Shown: piece after piece, positions 1-8,656 of the stretch
How positions within the stretch are numbered: position 1 is the first letter of the stretch
Layout of the letters: every line of letters begins with the position of its first letter
Source of the DNA: Bin87 sp026710825
GTDB lineage: Bacteria; Chloroflexota; Dehalococcoidia; Lucifugimonadales; UBA3495
Direction: 5' to 3'
Assembly: GCA_965232815.1 (NCBI GenBank)
Contig: OZ247427.1
Location: 2,790,001-2,854,000, forward strand
DNA length: 64,000 nt
The notes under the pieces: model-generated
The model's input: only the letters and a program-made list of their open reading frames with translations
Databases searched by the model: none
What the model was told of the DNA's origin: nothing
Position numbers and translations under genes: made by a program

Positions 1-518
1 CCGTGGCTCGTTCCATCCGGCAGGTCGCCGGTGTGTACCCACAGGCCAAATGGCCCAATGACATCACCATCGACGGTAGAAAGGTGGCCGGCATTCTGGC
101 GGAGAGCGCTATGTCAGGGAATCGTATTGAGCACGCCGTCGTGGGCATCGGCGTGAACGTGGCTCTTAATGTCTCCTCAAATCCGGAGATCACAAAGACC
201 GCCGCCAGCATCAATGATCTGGCTGAATTCCCGGTGGATCGGTCAGAGTTGCTGCGGCGGATACTGCAACACATGGACGCGCTGTACCTGAACCTGAGGC
301 GCGGTCGCTCACCAATCCCGGAATGGCGGCGCTGGTTGGACACCCTGGGCCAGCGCGTGCAGGTGTCGCATCACGGCGAGAGCAACTCCGGGGTCGCTGA
401 GGATATTGACGAGAACGGCAACCTCCGGCTGCGCCAGGACGACGGGCAGTTGTTGACCCTCACCGCCGGAGACATTACCCTCCGCCCGGTGGAAGGAGAG
501 CCGATCGCCAATGCTTGA
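1..518 (+). CDS. birA: Biotin-[acetyl-CoA-carboxylase] ligase, C-terminal part
   Basis: This gene runs in from the left edge, so the start is missing and about 171 residues remain. The KWPND motif near the visible N-terminus, followed by GRKVAGIL and a VGIGVN strand, is the biotin-binding core of BirA/BPL enzymes, which form biotinyl-AMP and attach biotin to the carrier domain of biotin-dependent carboxylases. The remaining residues match the small SH3-like C-terminal domain, ending in a GDITL-type strand. Any N-terminal DNA-binding domain would lie outside the window, so repressor function cannot be judged. The stop overlaps the next gene by 8 bases, which suggests co-transcription. Confidence 0.9.
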   Translation, partial: VARSIRQVAGVYPQAKWPNDITIDGRKVAGILAESAMSGNRIEHAVVGIGVNVALNVSSNPEITKTAASINDLAEFPVDRSELLRRILQHMDALYLNLRRGRSPIPEWRRWLDTLGQRVQVSHHGESNSGVAEDIDENGNLRLRQDDGQLLTLTAGDITLRPVEGEPIANA

Positions 519-1320
519 AAGCCTGTATCTGGATGGGAAAGTCGTCGTCATCACCGGTGGCGGCACTGGCTTGGGACTGGAGATGGTCCGCGCCCTCACT
601 CGCTCCGGAGCGAACCTGGCAATCGCCGGCCGCCGGGCCGGGCCCATCGAATCGGCGCGGGACGAGGTGATAGCTGCTGGGCAAGACGCCATCGCCGTAC
701 CCACCGACGTTTCTAAATCCTCCGACGCCGACGCCCTGATTCAAGCGACCATGGATCATTTCGGTCGCGTCGACGTCCTGATCAACAACGCTGCCATGGT
801 TGCCGAAAACGTTCTGAAACCCATCTGGGAAATCAGCGACGACGACTGGGACACCGCCATGTCGGTCAACCTCTCGGGCGCATTCTATTGCGCACGCGCC
901 GCGGCCAAAACCATGGCCGAAGCAGGTAAGGGCAAGATCATCAACGTCGCATCGGGTTTCGGGTTGCGCGGCGGCCGTGATATTTACATGTACTGCACCT
1001 CCAAGGGCGGTGTGATTCAGTTGACTCGGGTGCTTTCGTTCAGTCTGGCGCGCTATGGAATAACCGCCAACAGCATAGTCCCCGGCTTCATTCCGACCAT
1101 TGACCCAAGCGCAGACATCAACCGCACTCTCCCGCAATCCGGCGATTTTCTACCCACCGGCAAGCTTGGCAAACCCGAGGATTTGGGACCCATTGCGGTC
1201 TTTCTTTCCTCCGACGCCTCCGATTACATGACTGGCGAGATGTTCATCCTGGACGGCGCTGGCCTGGCTTCCGGCATCGCCCCAACCGGTCATGCGCCCC
1301 TGACAGGGCTGGAGCCGTAA
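511..1320 (+). CDS. Short-chain dehydrogenase/reductase (SDR), classical type
   Basis: The 269-residue product has the classical SDR layout: a TGGGTGLG dinucleotide-binding loop at residues about 15-22, an NNAA motif near 95, and a catalytic YCTSK (YxxxK pattern) near 162-166, followed by a PGF segment and a C-terminal MTGEMFILDGA strand. It is therefore expected to be an active cytosolic NAD(P)-dependent oxidoreductase, but the substrate cannot be read from sequence. The ATG lies within the end of birA (8-base overlap), and another SDR follows 27 bases downstream. A short proline/glycine tail extends past the usual SDR end. Confidence 0.88.
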   Translation: MLESLYLDGKVVVITGGGTGLGLEMVRALTRSGANLAIAGRRAGPIESARDEVIAAGQDAIAVPTDVSKSSDADALIQATMDHFGRVDVLINNAAMVAENVLKPIWEISDDDWDTAMSVNLSGAFYCARAAAKTMAEAGKGKIINVASGFGLRGGRDIYMYCTSKGGVIQLTRVLSFSLARYGITANSIVPGFIPTIDPSADINRTLPQSGDFLPTGKLGKPEDLGPIAVFLSSDASDYMTGEMFILDGAGLASGIAPTGHAPLTGLEP

Positions 1321-1347
1321 CACCGCAGGCCTGAGGAACGCAAAACC

Positions 1348-2130
1348 GTGCCGACCAACATCCCGAACTACCTCCCGGCGGAATACAGCCTGCGTGGACA
1401 CACGGCCATCGTTGCGTCCTCCGGGGGTAATGAAACCCCGCAGCTCGCCGCCGCGTTGGCAGAGGCCGGCGCGAACGTATTCGCCGTAGGGCGCCACCAG
1501 GATGCAGTGGACGCGATCCGTTCTGCGGTGTCTGCAACAACGGGCCTGGCAACTCCGGGATATGCCGGCCGTTGGGACAGTCCAGACGGAGCCTCGGATG
1601 TCCTGGCAGCTTTCGCCAGCAGCTATGCCCGCGTCGACATCCTCGTAAATGATACTCGCAGCTTTTTCGCCAAGCCGGCCGCCGAGATCTCCATGGAGGA
1701 ATGGGACGAGTTGAACTCCCGGAACGTGCGCGCCACTTTCATGCTCAGTCAGGCGATAGGTCGACAGATGTTGGCGCAGCAGTATGGTCGCATTGTCAAC
1801 GTCATCTCCAACTTGGCAGAGCGCGCCGTGATCAATTGCTCCGCGTACAGCGCTACCCAGGCAGCCGTCCTCTCCCTCACGCGGTCGTTCGCCGTGGAAT
1901 GGGGACGCAGCGAAATCCGCGTCAATGCCGTCGGGTCCGGCTGGTCCACAGCTGACGACATCCCTCTGGAAACCCAGCGCGAGGAGCTTCTGGTTCGGTA
2001 CACGCCAATGCGCCGCAAAGGACACCCCCGCGATCTGGCCGCGATGCTGGTGTATCTGTGCTCCCCGCACTGCGATTACCCCAGTGGGCAGCCGGTGTAC
2101 ATCGACGGCGGTTCCAACGCCCATCCGTAA
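1348..2130 (+). CDS. SDR-fold protein with degraded catalytic and cofactor motifs
   Basis: The 260-residue product aligns along its length with SDR proteins (VDILVNDT, GRIVNVISN, AYSATQAAVLSLTR, VYIDGG). However, the glycine loop reads SSGGNETPQ instead of TGxxxGxG, NNAG is NDT, and the catalytic YxxxK is YSATQ, with the lysine replaced by glutamine. The catalytic serine position appears to be kept. It starts at GTG and lies 27 bases after an intact SDR. It may be a non-catalytic partner or regulatory subunit of that enzyme, or use an altered chemistry. The fold call is firm; activity is doubtful. Confidence 0.82.
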   Translation: MPTNIPNYLPAEYSLRGHTAIVASSGGNETPQLAAALAEAGANVFAVGRHQDAVDAIRSAVSATTGLATPGYAGRWDSPDGASDVLAAFASSYARVDILVNDTRSFFAKPAAEISMEEWDELNSRNVRATFMLSQAIGRQMLAQQYGRIVNVISNLAERAVINCSAYSATQAAVLSLTRSFAVEWGRSEIRVNAVGSGWSTADDIPLETQREELLVRYTPMRRKGHPRDLAAMLVYLCSPHCDYPSGQPVYIDGGSNAHP

Positions 2131-2231
2131 ACGCCTGCAATCGGTCCATCTTCGCCACCGGGGCACGTGCTTGGACTGATTTACCCAACCCGGTCATTGA
2201 GTGGCATCCGATACGTCTGAATATGCGTTGG

Positions 2232-2240
2232 TGTTACAAT
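2232..2240 (+). promoter_or_regulatory. Extended -10 promoter of the his operon
   Basis: TG at 2232-2233, one base, then TACAAT at 2235-2240 forms an extended -10 element; no good -35 is seen. The expected transcription start (about 2247) lies only a base or two before the hisZ ATG at 2249, so the mRNA may be leaderless. Confidence 0.5.
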
Positions 2241-2248
2241 ATCCGACG

Positions 2249-3661
2249 ATGATTTCCGCCGCTCCAGTCGTCCCGAATCCCGTGCGCCGCGTCCCCGGCA
2301 TGAGGGACACTTCCGACGCCGCATACCGCCTTAAACAGGCGACACAATCCCGGTTGTCAGCGCTGATAGGCCGATACGGGTACCATAATCTGGACGTGCC
2401 CATCCTGGAAGCTACTGAGCTATTCCTGCGCAAGTCGGGCGGGGATCTGGCATCTCAGATGTACTCGTTCAATGACCCCGGATCGACATCGGTCAGCCTG
2501 CGGCCAGAGTTCACATCCTCGATCATGAGGCACTACCTGGAGTCAACGTCGGCCGCGGAGCGGGGCTCAGTCGTTCGCTGGCAATACGCTGGCCCAGTAT
2601 TTCGTTACGACCTGGGGAATCCGCCACCGGCAATCAACAGCGGTCAGTTCACGCAGGTTGGCGCCGAATTGATCGGTACCCGTAACATTCTCGCCGACGC
2701 CGAGTTGCTGTCCCTGGCCGCCGAGATCCCTGCCGAACTCGGAATGGCCGATTATCGCGTGCGACTGGCCGATTTGGACGTTTTGGACACCGTACTCGAC
2801 ACCATCGGCCTAACGGAGCGGGCGCGAGCGTTCATAGTAGCCAACATGAACCGTATCGGCGACGGAGCGGAGAATCTCGCGGGCATATTGAAACGCGCCG
2901 ATGAGTTGCACATCGTGTCCGGCCGGGGGCTGCCTACGGATGAGGTGGACCTTGCGGACGCGGTGGCCGGCCTCCCAGATGGAGTCGCGCGGTCAGTTCT
3001 GGCGGGTTTCATGCGTTGGAACAGCACCCCCGATATCCCACTGGGGCGACGATCTCCCGACGAGATTGTCGACAGGCTCCTGCGCAAACTCCGCGGCGGC
3101 GATGCGGCTGACGCTATCGAAAACGGTCTGGCGTTGGCAGGACAACTAGCCCGCGTCCATGGCAACCCGGTGGACGCCGTGGCCCAGGTAAAAAGCATCG
3201 TTACGACAGCCGGCGCCGATCCCCACGCCTGCGACCGCCTGGCAGAATTGGTTGAATTGGTTGGTCAGCAACCTTCGCTGGCTGGAAAGTTTGAAATCGA
3301 TTTCTCCCTCGCGAGGGGAATTGCCTATTACAACGGCATCATCTTCGACGTCGTTGGGCGCAACGGAGCGGTTCTCGGAGGCGGAGGCCGATACGATGCG
3401 TTGGCCCTGGCGTTGGGCGGCAGTCAGCCTGTGCCAGCCTTGGGTTTCGCATACACCCTGGAGTCGCTGATGGCAGAGATGCCCAATTCGGAGACTCAAT
3501 CGTCCGAATTCGATGCAGTGCTGGTGAGGCCGGAATCCCCAGACTCGAACGCCGCAGCGCTGCATAGTGCGGCGGAAATCCGCAAGCAAGGGGGGATTGC
3601 CGTGTTGCAATTTGATGACGCCGCCTCGCCGTCGGGATATTCGAGTACAATCACCGCGTGA
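2249..3661 (+). CDS. hisZ: ATP phosphoribosyltransferase regulatory subunit HisZ
   Basis: The 470-residue product has the class II aminoacyl-tRNA synthetase core of the HisRS/HisZ family: VPGMRD at the N-terminus, SLRPEFTSSIMR (motif-2 lead-in), ARGIAYYNG and LGGGGRYD. The HisRS residues that hold ATP and histidine in motif 2 (RHERPQ and GRYRQF in true synthetases) are replaced by RYDLGNPPP and SGQFTQ, which argues for HisZ rather than a tRNA synthetase. A long helical insert separates the motifs and a short C-terminal tail follows. HisZ normally binds a short HisG and provides histidine feedback. The ATG at 2249 is preferred to a GTG 48 bases upstream because family similarity begins after it. 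hisG follows 12 bases later. Confidence 0.85.
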   Translation: MISAAPVVPNPVRRVPGMRDTSDAAYRLKQATQSRLSALIGRYGYHNLDVPILEATELFLRKSGGDLASQMYSFNDPGSTSVSLRPEFTSSIMRHYLESTSAAERGSVVRWQYAGPVFRYDLGNPPPAINSGQFTQVGAELIGTRNILADAELLSLAAEIPAELGMADYRVRLADLDVLDTVLDTIGLTERARAFIVANMNRIGDGAENLAGILKRADELHIVSGRGLPTDEVDLADAVAGLPDGVARSVLAGFMRWNSTPDIPLGRRSPDEIVDRLLRKLRGGDAADAIENGLALAGQLARVHGNPVDAVAQVKSIVTTAGADPHACDRLAELVELVGQQPSLAGKFEIDFSLARGIAYYNGIIFDVVGRNGAVLGGGGRYDALALALGGSQPVPALGFAYTLESLMAEMPNSETQSSEFDAVLVRPESPDSNAAALHSAAEIRKQGGIAVLQFDDAASPSGYSSTITA

Positions 3662-3673
3662 CCGGGTGCTGAA

Positions 3674-4693
3674 TTGAGACTGGTAATTCCAAGCGACGGT
3701 GAACTGGGCGAACCCACCATGCGGTTCCTGGACTCCTGCGGTGTCAAGGTTAATCGCCCCAACTCGCGTCGCTACACCGGCTCCATCCCGTCGATACCGG
3801 GGATCGACGTACTGTTTCAGCGTACTGCCGACATAACCACCAAGGTCGAGGAAGGCAGCGCTGACATGGGCATCACCGGCCTTGATCGCCTGATTGAATA
3901 TCGCCTGGACGACGATGCGGTGGTCCCCGTGATGGAGGACCTGGAGTTCGGCCGCTGCGACTATGTCCTCGCCGTACCTGAATCATGGTTGGACGTCACG
4001 TCAATCGACGACCTGGCCGACCTGGCGCTGGAATTCCATGCGTACGGTCGCCAACTTCGCATCGCCACCAAATATCCACGCTTGCTGACGAGTTACCTGT
4101 TTGAACGCGGCATCAACCACTTTTCGCTCGTTGCCGTCAGCGGCACGCTGGAAGCCGCTCCCATTGCCGGTTACGCTGACTTGATTGCCGATCTTTCCGC
4201 CACGGGCACCACGCTGCGGGAAAACCGTTTGAAAACCGTCGACGGCGGGACCATCTTGACCTCCCAGGCGTGCCTGATCGCCAACACTGCGACCCTCGCT
4301 GACAATCCCAGCGACCTGCGGCTGGCCCAGGCATTCACTGAGATGTTGGAGGCCCACCTGCGAGCCGAACCCTACTACCGCATCACAGCTAACGTGCAGG
4401 GACGCTCTGCGGAAGACGTCAGTGCAATGATTCTCGCTCGCCCCGATATTGCCGGCATCCAGGGACCGACGGTCGCGCGCGTATTCAGCGTCGAAGAAGA
4501 GGATTGGTACGCGGTGTCCCTGCTCATCCGCAAGAACCGGCTGCTGGACGTCGTTGAACACCTCCGGGAATGTGGCGGCGTGGACATCGCGGCAGCCCAA
4601 CTTTCCTATCTGTTCAAGGGGCAATCGCAGGCGTTCGACACATTCATGGAGCGCATCGCCGCGCGCAACGGAGGCTCGGCGAAAAATGCCTAA
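3674..4693 (+). CDS. hisG: ATP phosphoribosyltransferase, long form
   Basis: HisG catalyses the first step of histidine synthesis, joining ATP and PRPP. Visible family motifs are GSADMGITGLDRL, GRCDYVLAVPE, ATKYPRLLTSY, a VSGTLEAAPIAG strand, and the PRPP loop DLSATGTTLREN. At 339 residues it is the long form: after the catalytic core a C-terminal domain of about 100 residues (YYRITANVQG, then DIAGIQGPTVARV) corresponds to the ACT-like histidine-binding domain. Long-form HisG usually works without HisZ, yet hisZ is immediately upstream. The start is taken as TTG, which gives the expected RLVIPSDG first strand. It overlaps the next gene by 8 bases. Confidence 0.93.
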   Translation: MRLVIPSDGELGEPTMRFLDSCGVKVNRPNSRRYTGSIPSIPGIDVLFQRTADITTKVEEGSADMGITGLDRLIEYRLDDDAVVPVMEDLEFGRCDYVLAVPESWLDVTSIDDLADLALEFHAYGRQLRIATKYPRLLTSYLFERGINHFSLVAVSGTLEAAPIAGYADLIADLSATGTTLRENRLKTVDGGTILTSQACLIANTATLADNPSDLRLAQAFTEMLEAHLRAEPYYRITANVQGRSAEDVSAMILARPDIAGIQGPTVARVFSVEEEDWYAVSLLIRKNRLLDVVEHLRECGGVDIAAAQLSYLFKGQSQAFDTFMERIAARNGGSAKNA

Positions 4694-5447
4694 CCTCCCG
4701 ATGCACATCTACATATGCCAGCAGGTCGCCATCGAACTGGATTGGGGTTACGTGCACGACCACCCCGGCGCGGCGTACCTCGGGTCGACCACCCCTGACA
4801 TCCGTGCCATGACCAAGTGGGAGCGGGCCCGGACTCACTTTTCGGACCTGTCCGTCACGCGGGTGGGTACGGGCGTTGACAGGATGTTTGAATTGCATCC
4901 GCACCTGGCCGGGGCCGATAACGGTCTGACTCCGGAAACCAGGGCCTTCCTGTTGGGTTACGTCAGTCACCTGGTAGCTGACGAGATGTGGATCACGACG
5001 ATGTTCCGTCCCCATTTCGATCCCAACAATCTTGTAACCGACACCGAAGTCGAAGCGCATATTTGGGACCGCGCTCTCCAACTCGACATGGATCGCGCCG
5101 TGCTCAGCGAGAACGGGGGAATGTCGAACCAGAACGACGCCATCGCCGCCGTACAAACCATGCCTGCTTTGGCGTTCTTGGAGGATGAGCTCATCGATGA
5201 GTGGCGGGGATGGGTCGCTCGACTGTTGGGGTGGGACTTCACGTGGGAACGGCTCAAGCGCGCTTTGAATCGCATGTATCGGGACAACGACGAGGTCCAA
5301 TTTGTCGTTGACGGATTCCTCGAGCAGATGCCGAAAAGTCTGGAGCGGGTGTACGAGCGCATACCTCGTGAATTGATAGACAATTACCGCCAGCGCGTGA
5401 TCGACGAAACCAAGGTGCAAGCGCGGGAGTATCTCAGTGCAACTTAA
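4686..5447 (+). CDS. Zinc-dependent phospholipase C-like protein in the his operon
   Basis: The 253-residue product resembles the zinc-dependent phospholipase C / S1-P1 nuclease-like fold (PF00882). Candidate metal ligands include an early histidine (PMHIY), LGSTTPDIR, RTHFSD and LGYVSHLVADEMW, whose spacing of His and Asp suits that family. No signal peptide is visible, so it is probably cytosolic, unlike secreted phospholipases. It overlaps hisG by 8 bases and hisD by 11, so it is translationally coupled inside the histidine operon. No known histidine step needs such an enzyme, and its substrate is unknown. The family call is moderate; the role is open. Confidence 0.7.
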   Translation: MPNLPMHIYICQQVAIELDWGYVHDHPGAAYLGSTTPDIRAMTKWERARTHFSDLSVTRVGTGVDRMFELHPHLAGADNGLTPETRAFLLGYVSHLVADEMWITTMFRPHFDPNNLVTDTEVEAHIWDRALQLDMDRAVLSENGGMSNQNDAIAAVQTMPALAFLEDELIDEWRGWVARLLGWDFTWERLKRALNRMYRDNDEVQFVVDGFLEQMPKSLERVYERIPRELIDNYRQRVIDETKVQAREYLSAT

Positions 5448-6783
5448 AAAAGTGCGTGGGCTTGCCGCCGCGGATTCAGTCCTTACCCGCATCGATCCTC
5501 TCGACCTGTCATCGTTGCCCGAGACAGCGTTGCGGCGCACCCGCGAACTGTTTGGCGATGACGCGACTCCAGAATCTTCGGTTCTGCAGATGCTTCGAGA
5601 CGTTCGGGCCGAAGGCGACTCGGCCGCTCGCCGGTACGCCAAACTGCTGGACGATGCCGACCTTGAAGATCTGGAAATCCCGGCCGATGAATTGGTAGCC
5701 GCCTGGGAATCCACGCCCGCCGATTTGAAACACGCCCTGAAGCTGGCAGCCGACCGCATCACGAGCTTCCATGAGGCGACGTTACCACGCGACTGGGTCG
5801 ATCTCGGCGGCGGCCTCGGTGAGTTGGTGCGTCCCCTGGAACGAGTCGGGCTGTACGCGCCAGGCGGAACCGCCGCATATCCGTCCACCGTGTTGATGAC
5901 CGCGATTCCGGCGCGCGTGGCGGGCGTCAAGGAGGTCGTGCTCACCACCCCACGCCGAGGCAACGAACCCCTGAACACAACGGTGCTGGCGGCGGCCCGA
6001 ATCGCTGGCGTCGACGCCGTGTATCAAATCGGCGGCGTACCCGCCATTGGCGCCTTGGCCTACGGTACCGAAAGCATCCGCAAGGTCGACAAGATTTGCG
6101 GCCCAGGCAATGTTTTCGTAGCCTACGCCAAGCGAATGGTGCAGGGTCAGGTTGACATTGACGGCGTGTTTGGACCGACCGAGACCATCGTGTTGGCGGA
6201 TGCGACTGCGAATCCGGTCTTTTGCGCTGCCGACCTGATCGCTCAAGCCGAACACGACCCGATGGCCTCCGCGATCCTTGTGACCGATTCGAACTCATTG
6301 GTGGCTGCCATAGAGTCTGAACTGGACGCACAAATTGAGTCCAACCCGCGGGCGGACACGATTAGACATTCACTGGAACGGCAGGGCTGCATCGTACTGG
6401 TGGACGACTTCGAGGAAGCGGTCGCCGTGGCCAATCGTATCGCACCGGAACACCTGTGCCTCATGGTCAGTGATCCCTGGGCCTGGGCCGGACAGATCCG
6501 CAACGCTGGGGGTTTGTTCCTTGGCGAGTTCTCCCCCGAGGTGATGGGAGATTACATCGCGGGCCCCTCCCATGTGATGCCCACCGGGGGAACGGCCCGT
6601 TTCAGCTCGGCCCTCAGCGTCCACCATTTCCTGCGAACCATGCCCGTCGTAGGGCTCAGTTCGCACCTGTTCTCTAACCTGGGACCCGCAGCGGTCCGCA
6701 TAGCCGAGGCTGAAGGCCTCCCTGGCCACGCCGGAGCGGTTCAGGCGCGACTGGATCACCTCGCCGCAACCAAATCACGATAG
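5437..6783 (+). CDS. hisD: Histidinol dehydrogenase
   Basis: HisD oxidises L-histidinol to histidine in the last two steps of the pathway, using NAD and zinc. The 448-residue length is typical. Recognisable segments are VGLYAPGGTAAYPST, KICGPGNVFVAYAKR, GPTETIVLAD, the zinc/catalytic AQAEHDP, the catalytic APEHL and GDYIAGPSHVMPTGGTA. The GTG start lies inside the preceding gene (11-base overlap), showing tight coupling. hisC follows after 41 bases. Confidence 0.96.
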   Translation: MQLKKVRGLAAADSVLTRIDPLDLSSLPETALRRTRELFGDDATPESSVLQMLRDVRAEGDSAARRYAKLLDDADLEDLEIPADELVAAWESTPADLKHALKLAADRITSFHEATLPRDWVDLGGGLGELVRPLERVGLYAPGGTAAYPSTVLMTAIPARVAGVKEVVLTTPRRGNEPLNTTVLAAARIAGVDAVYQIGGVPAIGALAYGTESIRKVDKICGPGNVFVAYAKRMVQGQVDIDGVFGPTETIVLADATANPVFCAADLIAQAEHDPMASAILVTDSNSLVAAIESELDAQIESNPRADTIRHSLERQGCIVLVDDFEEAVAVANRIAPEHLCLMVSDPWAWAGQIRNAGGLFLGEFSPEVMGDYIAGPSHVMPTGGTARFSSALSVHHFLRTMPVVGLSSHLFSNLGPAAVRIAEAEGLPGHAGAVQARLDHLAATKSR

Positions 6784-6824
6784 CCCTACTTCATTGACCA
6801 ACCGCGCGGAAGGACGACGCAACG

Positions 6825-7919
6825 ATGCCCGACATTGAAGAACTGTTGCTGCCCCACATCAGCCGCCTGAAGACCTATCAGGGCGTCTCGCCCAGCGAAA
6901 CGCTGGCGGAGGAGGCAGGGATCCCGTTGGAGCGGGTGATCCGACTCAACGGCAACGAAAACCCCTACGGACCGTCGCCCCAAGTGGTTGAGGCATTGGG
7001 CGCCTTTACCGATTACAACCTCTACCCGGACCCGGCACAGCGGCGGCTTCGGACCGCACTGTCCGAATACCTCGGAGTCGACGAGGACAACATTGTGGCG
7101 GGCAACGGCAGCGACGAGATCATCGACCTGTTGATGCGGATGTTCCTCGCCACTGACGACGAAATAATCATTCCGGTGCCGACTTTCGGCATGTATTCGT
7201 TTTCCGCCGACGTCGCCGGCGCCCACGCCGTGTCAGTCCCCCGTGATGACAATTTCGACATCGACATTGAGGCCATCAAAGGCGCCATCACCCCCCGGAC
7301 CAAGGCGATCTTCTTCCCGAGCCCCAACAATCCGACCGGCAACCTCGTTACGGAAGCACAGGCCCGTGCGCTGCTCGACACAGGTCTCCTGGTAGTTGCC
7401 GACGAGGCCTACTACGATTTCTGCGGCCAAACCCTGATGCCCCTCCTCTCCGAGTATCGGAATTTGGTAGTGCTTCGAACGTTCAGCAAATGGGCTGGAC
7501 TCGCCGGGTTGCGTATCGGGGCCGGCGCGATGGACGCCGAACTGGCCGCGACCATGATGGGAGTCAAGCCGCCGTACAATGTAAACCTCGCGGCGGAAGT
7601 CGCCTTGTTGGCCTCGCTGGCGGACACTCGAAACCTTCTTGAACGGGTGGACGCAATCGTGAAAGAACGCGGTCGCATGTACCGCTTGCTCTGCGAGATC
7701 CCCGGGATCGCCGTGTGGCCCTCACATGCGAATTTCATCCTGTGCAAGATGCCGGACGGCCGCGGTCGCGAGGTGTACGAGGCCATGTGCCGTCGCGGTG
7801 TTTTCCTACGCTATTTCGACAACGACCTGCTGCGCGACTACATACGCTCCAGTGTCGGCAAACCCGAGGAGACCGATGCCGTCGTTGCCGGTTTCCGCGA
7901 GGTCCTCGGGGCCGCCTGA
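6825..7919 (+). CDS. hisC: Histidinol-phosphate aminotransferase
   Basis: The product (364 residues) is a PLP-dependent fold-type I aminotransferase that converts imidazole-acetol phosphate to histidinol phosphate. HisC-type features are RLNGNENPYGPSP near the start, SPNNPTGN, DEAYYDF, and the PLP lysine in RTFSKWAGLAGLRIG. The ATG start gives a normal N-terminus with the KTYQGV segment. hisB begins 2 bases after the stop. The operon position strongly supports HisC over another class I/II aminotransferase. Confidence 0.94.
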   Translation: MPDIEELLLPHISRLKTYQGVSPSETLAEEAGIPLERVIRLNGNENPYGPSPQVVEALGAFTDYNLYPDPAQRRLRTALSEYLGVDEDNIVAGNGSDEIIDLLMRMFLATDDEIIIPVPTFGMYSFSADVAGAHAVSVPRDDNFDIDIEAIKGAITPRTKAIFFPSPNNPTGNLVTEAQARALLDTGLLVVADEAYYDFCGQTLMPLLSEYRNLVVLRTFSKWAGLAGLRIGAGAMDAELAATMMGVKPPYNVNLAAEVALLASLADTRNLLERVDAIVKERGRMYRLLCEIPGIAVWPSHANFILCKMPDGRGREVYEAMCRRGVFLRYFDNDLLRDYIRSSVGKPEETDAVVAGFREVLGAA

Positions 7920-7921
7920 CC

Positions 7922-8539
7922 ATGACCGCCTCGCCTGACGCCTCGAACCGCACCGCCGCCCTGGAGCGTTCAACCGCCGAAACTACCATCTCCGTCAGCG
8001 TCAACCTGGACGGCACCGGGCAATATGACGTGGGCACCGGCAACGGTTTTCTCGACCATATGGTCAGCCAGATCGCTCGTCACGGGCTTTTCGATATCGA
8101 ACTCAAGGCTCAGGGCGACACCCACGTCGGCTGGCACCACCTGGTGGAAGACACCGGCATCATGTTGGGTCGGGCATTCGGTCAAGCCCTCGGTGAACCA
8201 CGGGGGATCCGCCGCATGGGACACGCCATCGTTCCCCTGGACGAAACGCTGGTCATGGTGGCGGTCGACTGGAGCGGACGTCCATACACCACGGTCGACA
8301 CTACCTTGGATGACACCATGGTCGAAACCCTGTCCGGCGATTTGGTGGCGCATTTCCTCGAATCGTTTGCGATTGAAGCGCGTATCAATCTGCACGCCAG
8401 AGTAATTGCCGGTACGAGTCCCCACCACAAGGCTGAGGCATTGTGCAAAGCCTTGGCTAGGGCTCTCCGAGACGCCGTCGAACCCGACCCTCGCGCAGTC
8501 GGCCAGGTTCCGAGCACCAAGGGGACCCTGGATAGCTAA
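7922..8539 (+). CDS. hisB: Imidazoleglycerol-phosphate dehydratase
   Basis: The 205-residue product is the single-function dehydratase without the N-terminal phosphatase domain found in enterobacterial HisB. Metal-binding motifs are present: GNGFLDHM, GWHHLVEDTGI, LDETLVMVAVD and SPHHKAEALCK, ending in STKGTLDS. In the first HH motif the usual DxHHTVED is replaced by GWHHLVED, a mild variant. The ATG is 2 bases after hisC. Just downstream an 8-bp inverted repeat (8560-8567 with 8577-8584) lies before the next promoter, without a clear T-run. Confidence 0.94.
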   Translation: MTASPDASNRTAALERSTAETTISVSVNLDGTGQYDVGTGNGFLDHMVSQIARHGLFDIELKAQGDTHVGWHHLVEDTGIMLGRAFGQALGEPRGIRRMGHAIVPLDETLVMVAVDWSGRPYTTVDTTLDDTMVETLSGDLVAHFLESFAIEARINLHARVIAGTSPHHKAEALCKALARALRDAVEPDPRAVGQVPSTKGTLDS

Positions 8540-8656
8540 TCGGCGTCCCTGGCTCTGTGTTCGGCGCCGCACCGGCGCGCCGAATCCGGCACCGTGGTTT
8601 CTGTGCCTCCTTTTCCGTTACAATGCGGGCGTAGAGACAGAAATCAGGAGCAGAGA

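Noticed and set aside
1150..2166. 338-codon minus-strand frame opposite the second SDR
   Set aside because: The plus strand encodes a clear SDR fold; the antisense product has no family features.
4644..5978. 444-codon minus-strand frame across the PLC-like gene and hisD
   Set aside because: It spans two well-supported, overlapping plus-strand genes and has low-complexity Arg/Ser composition.
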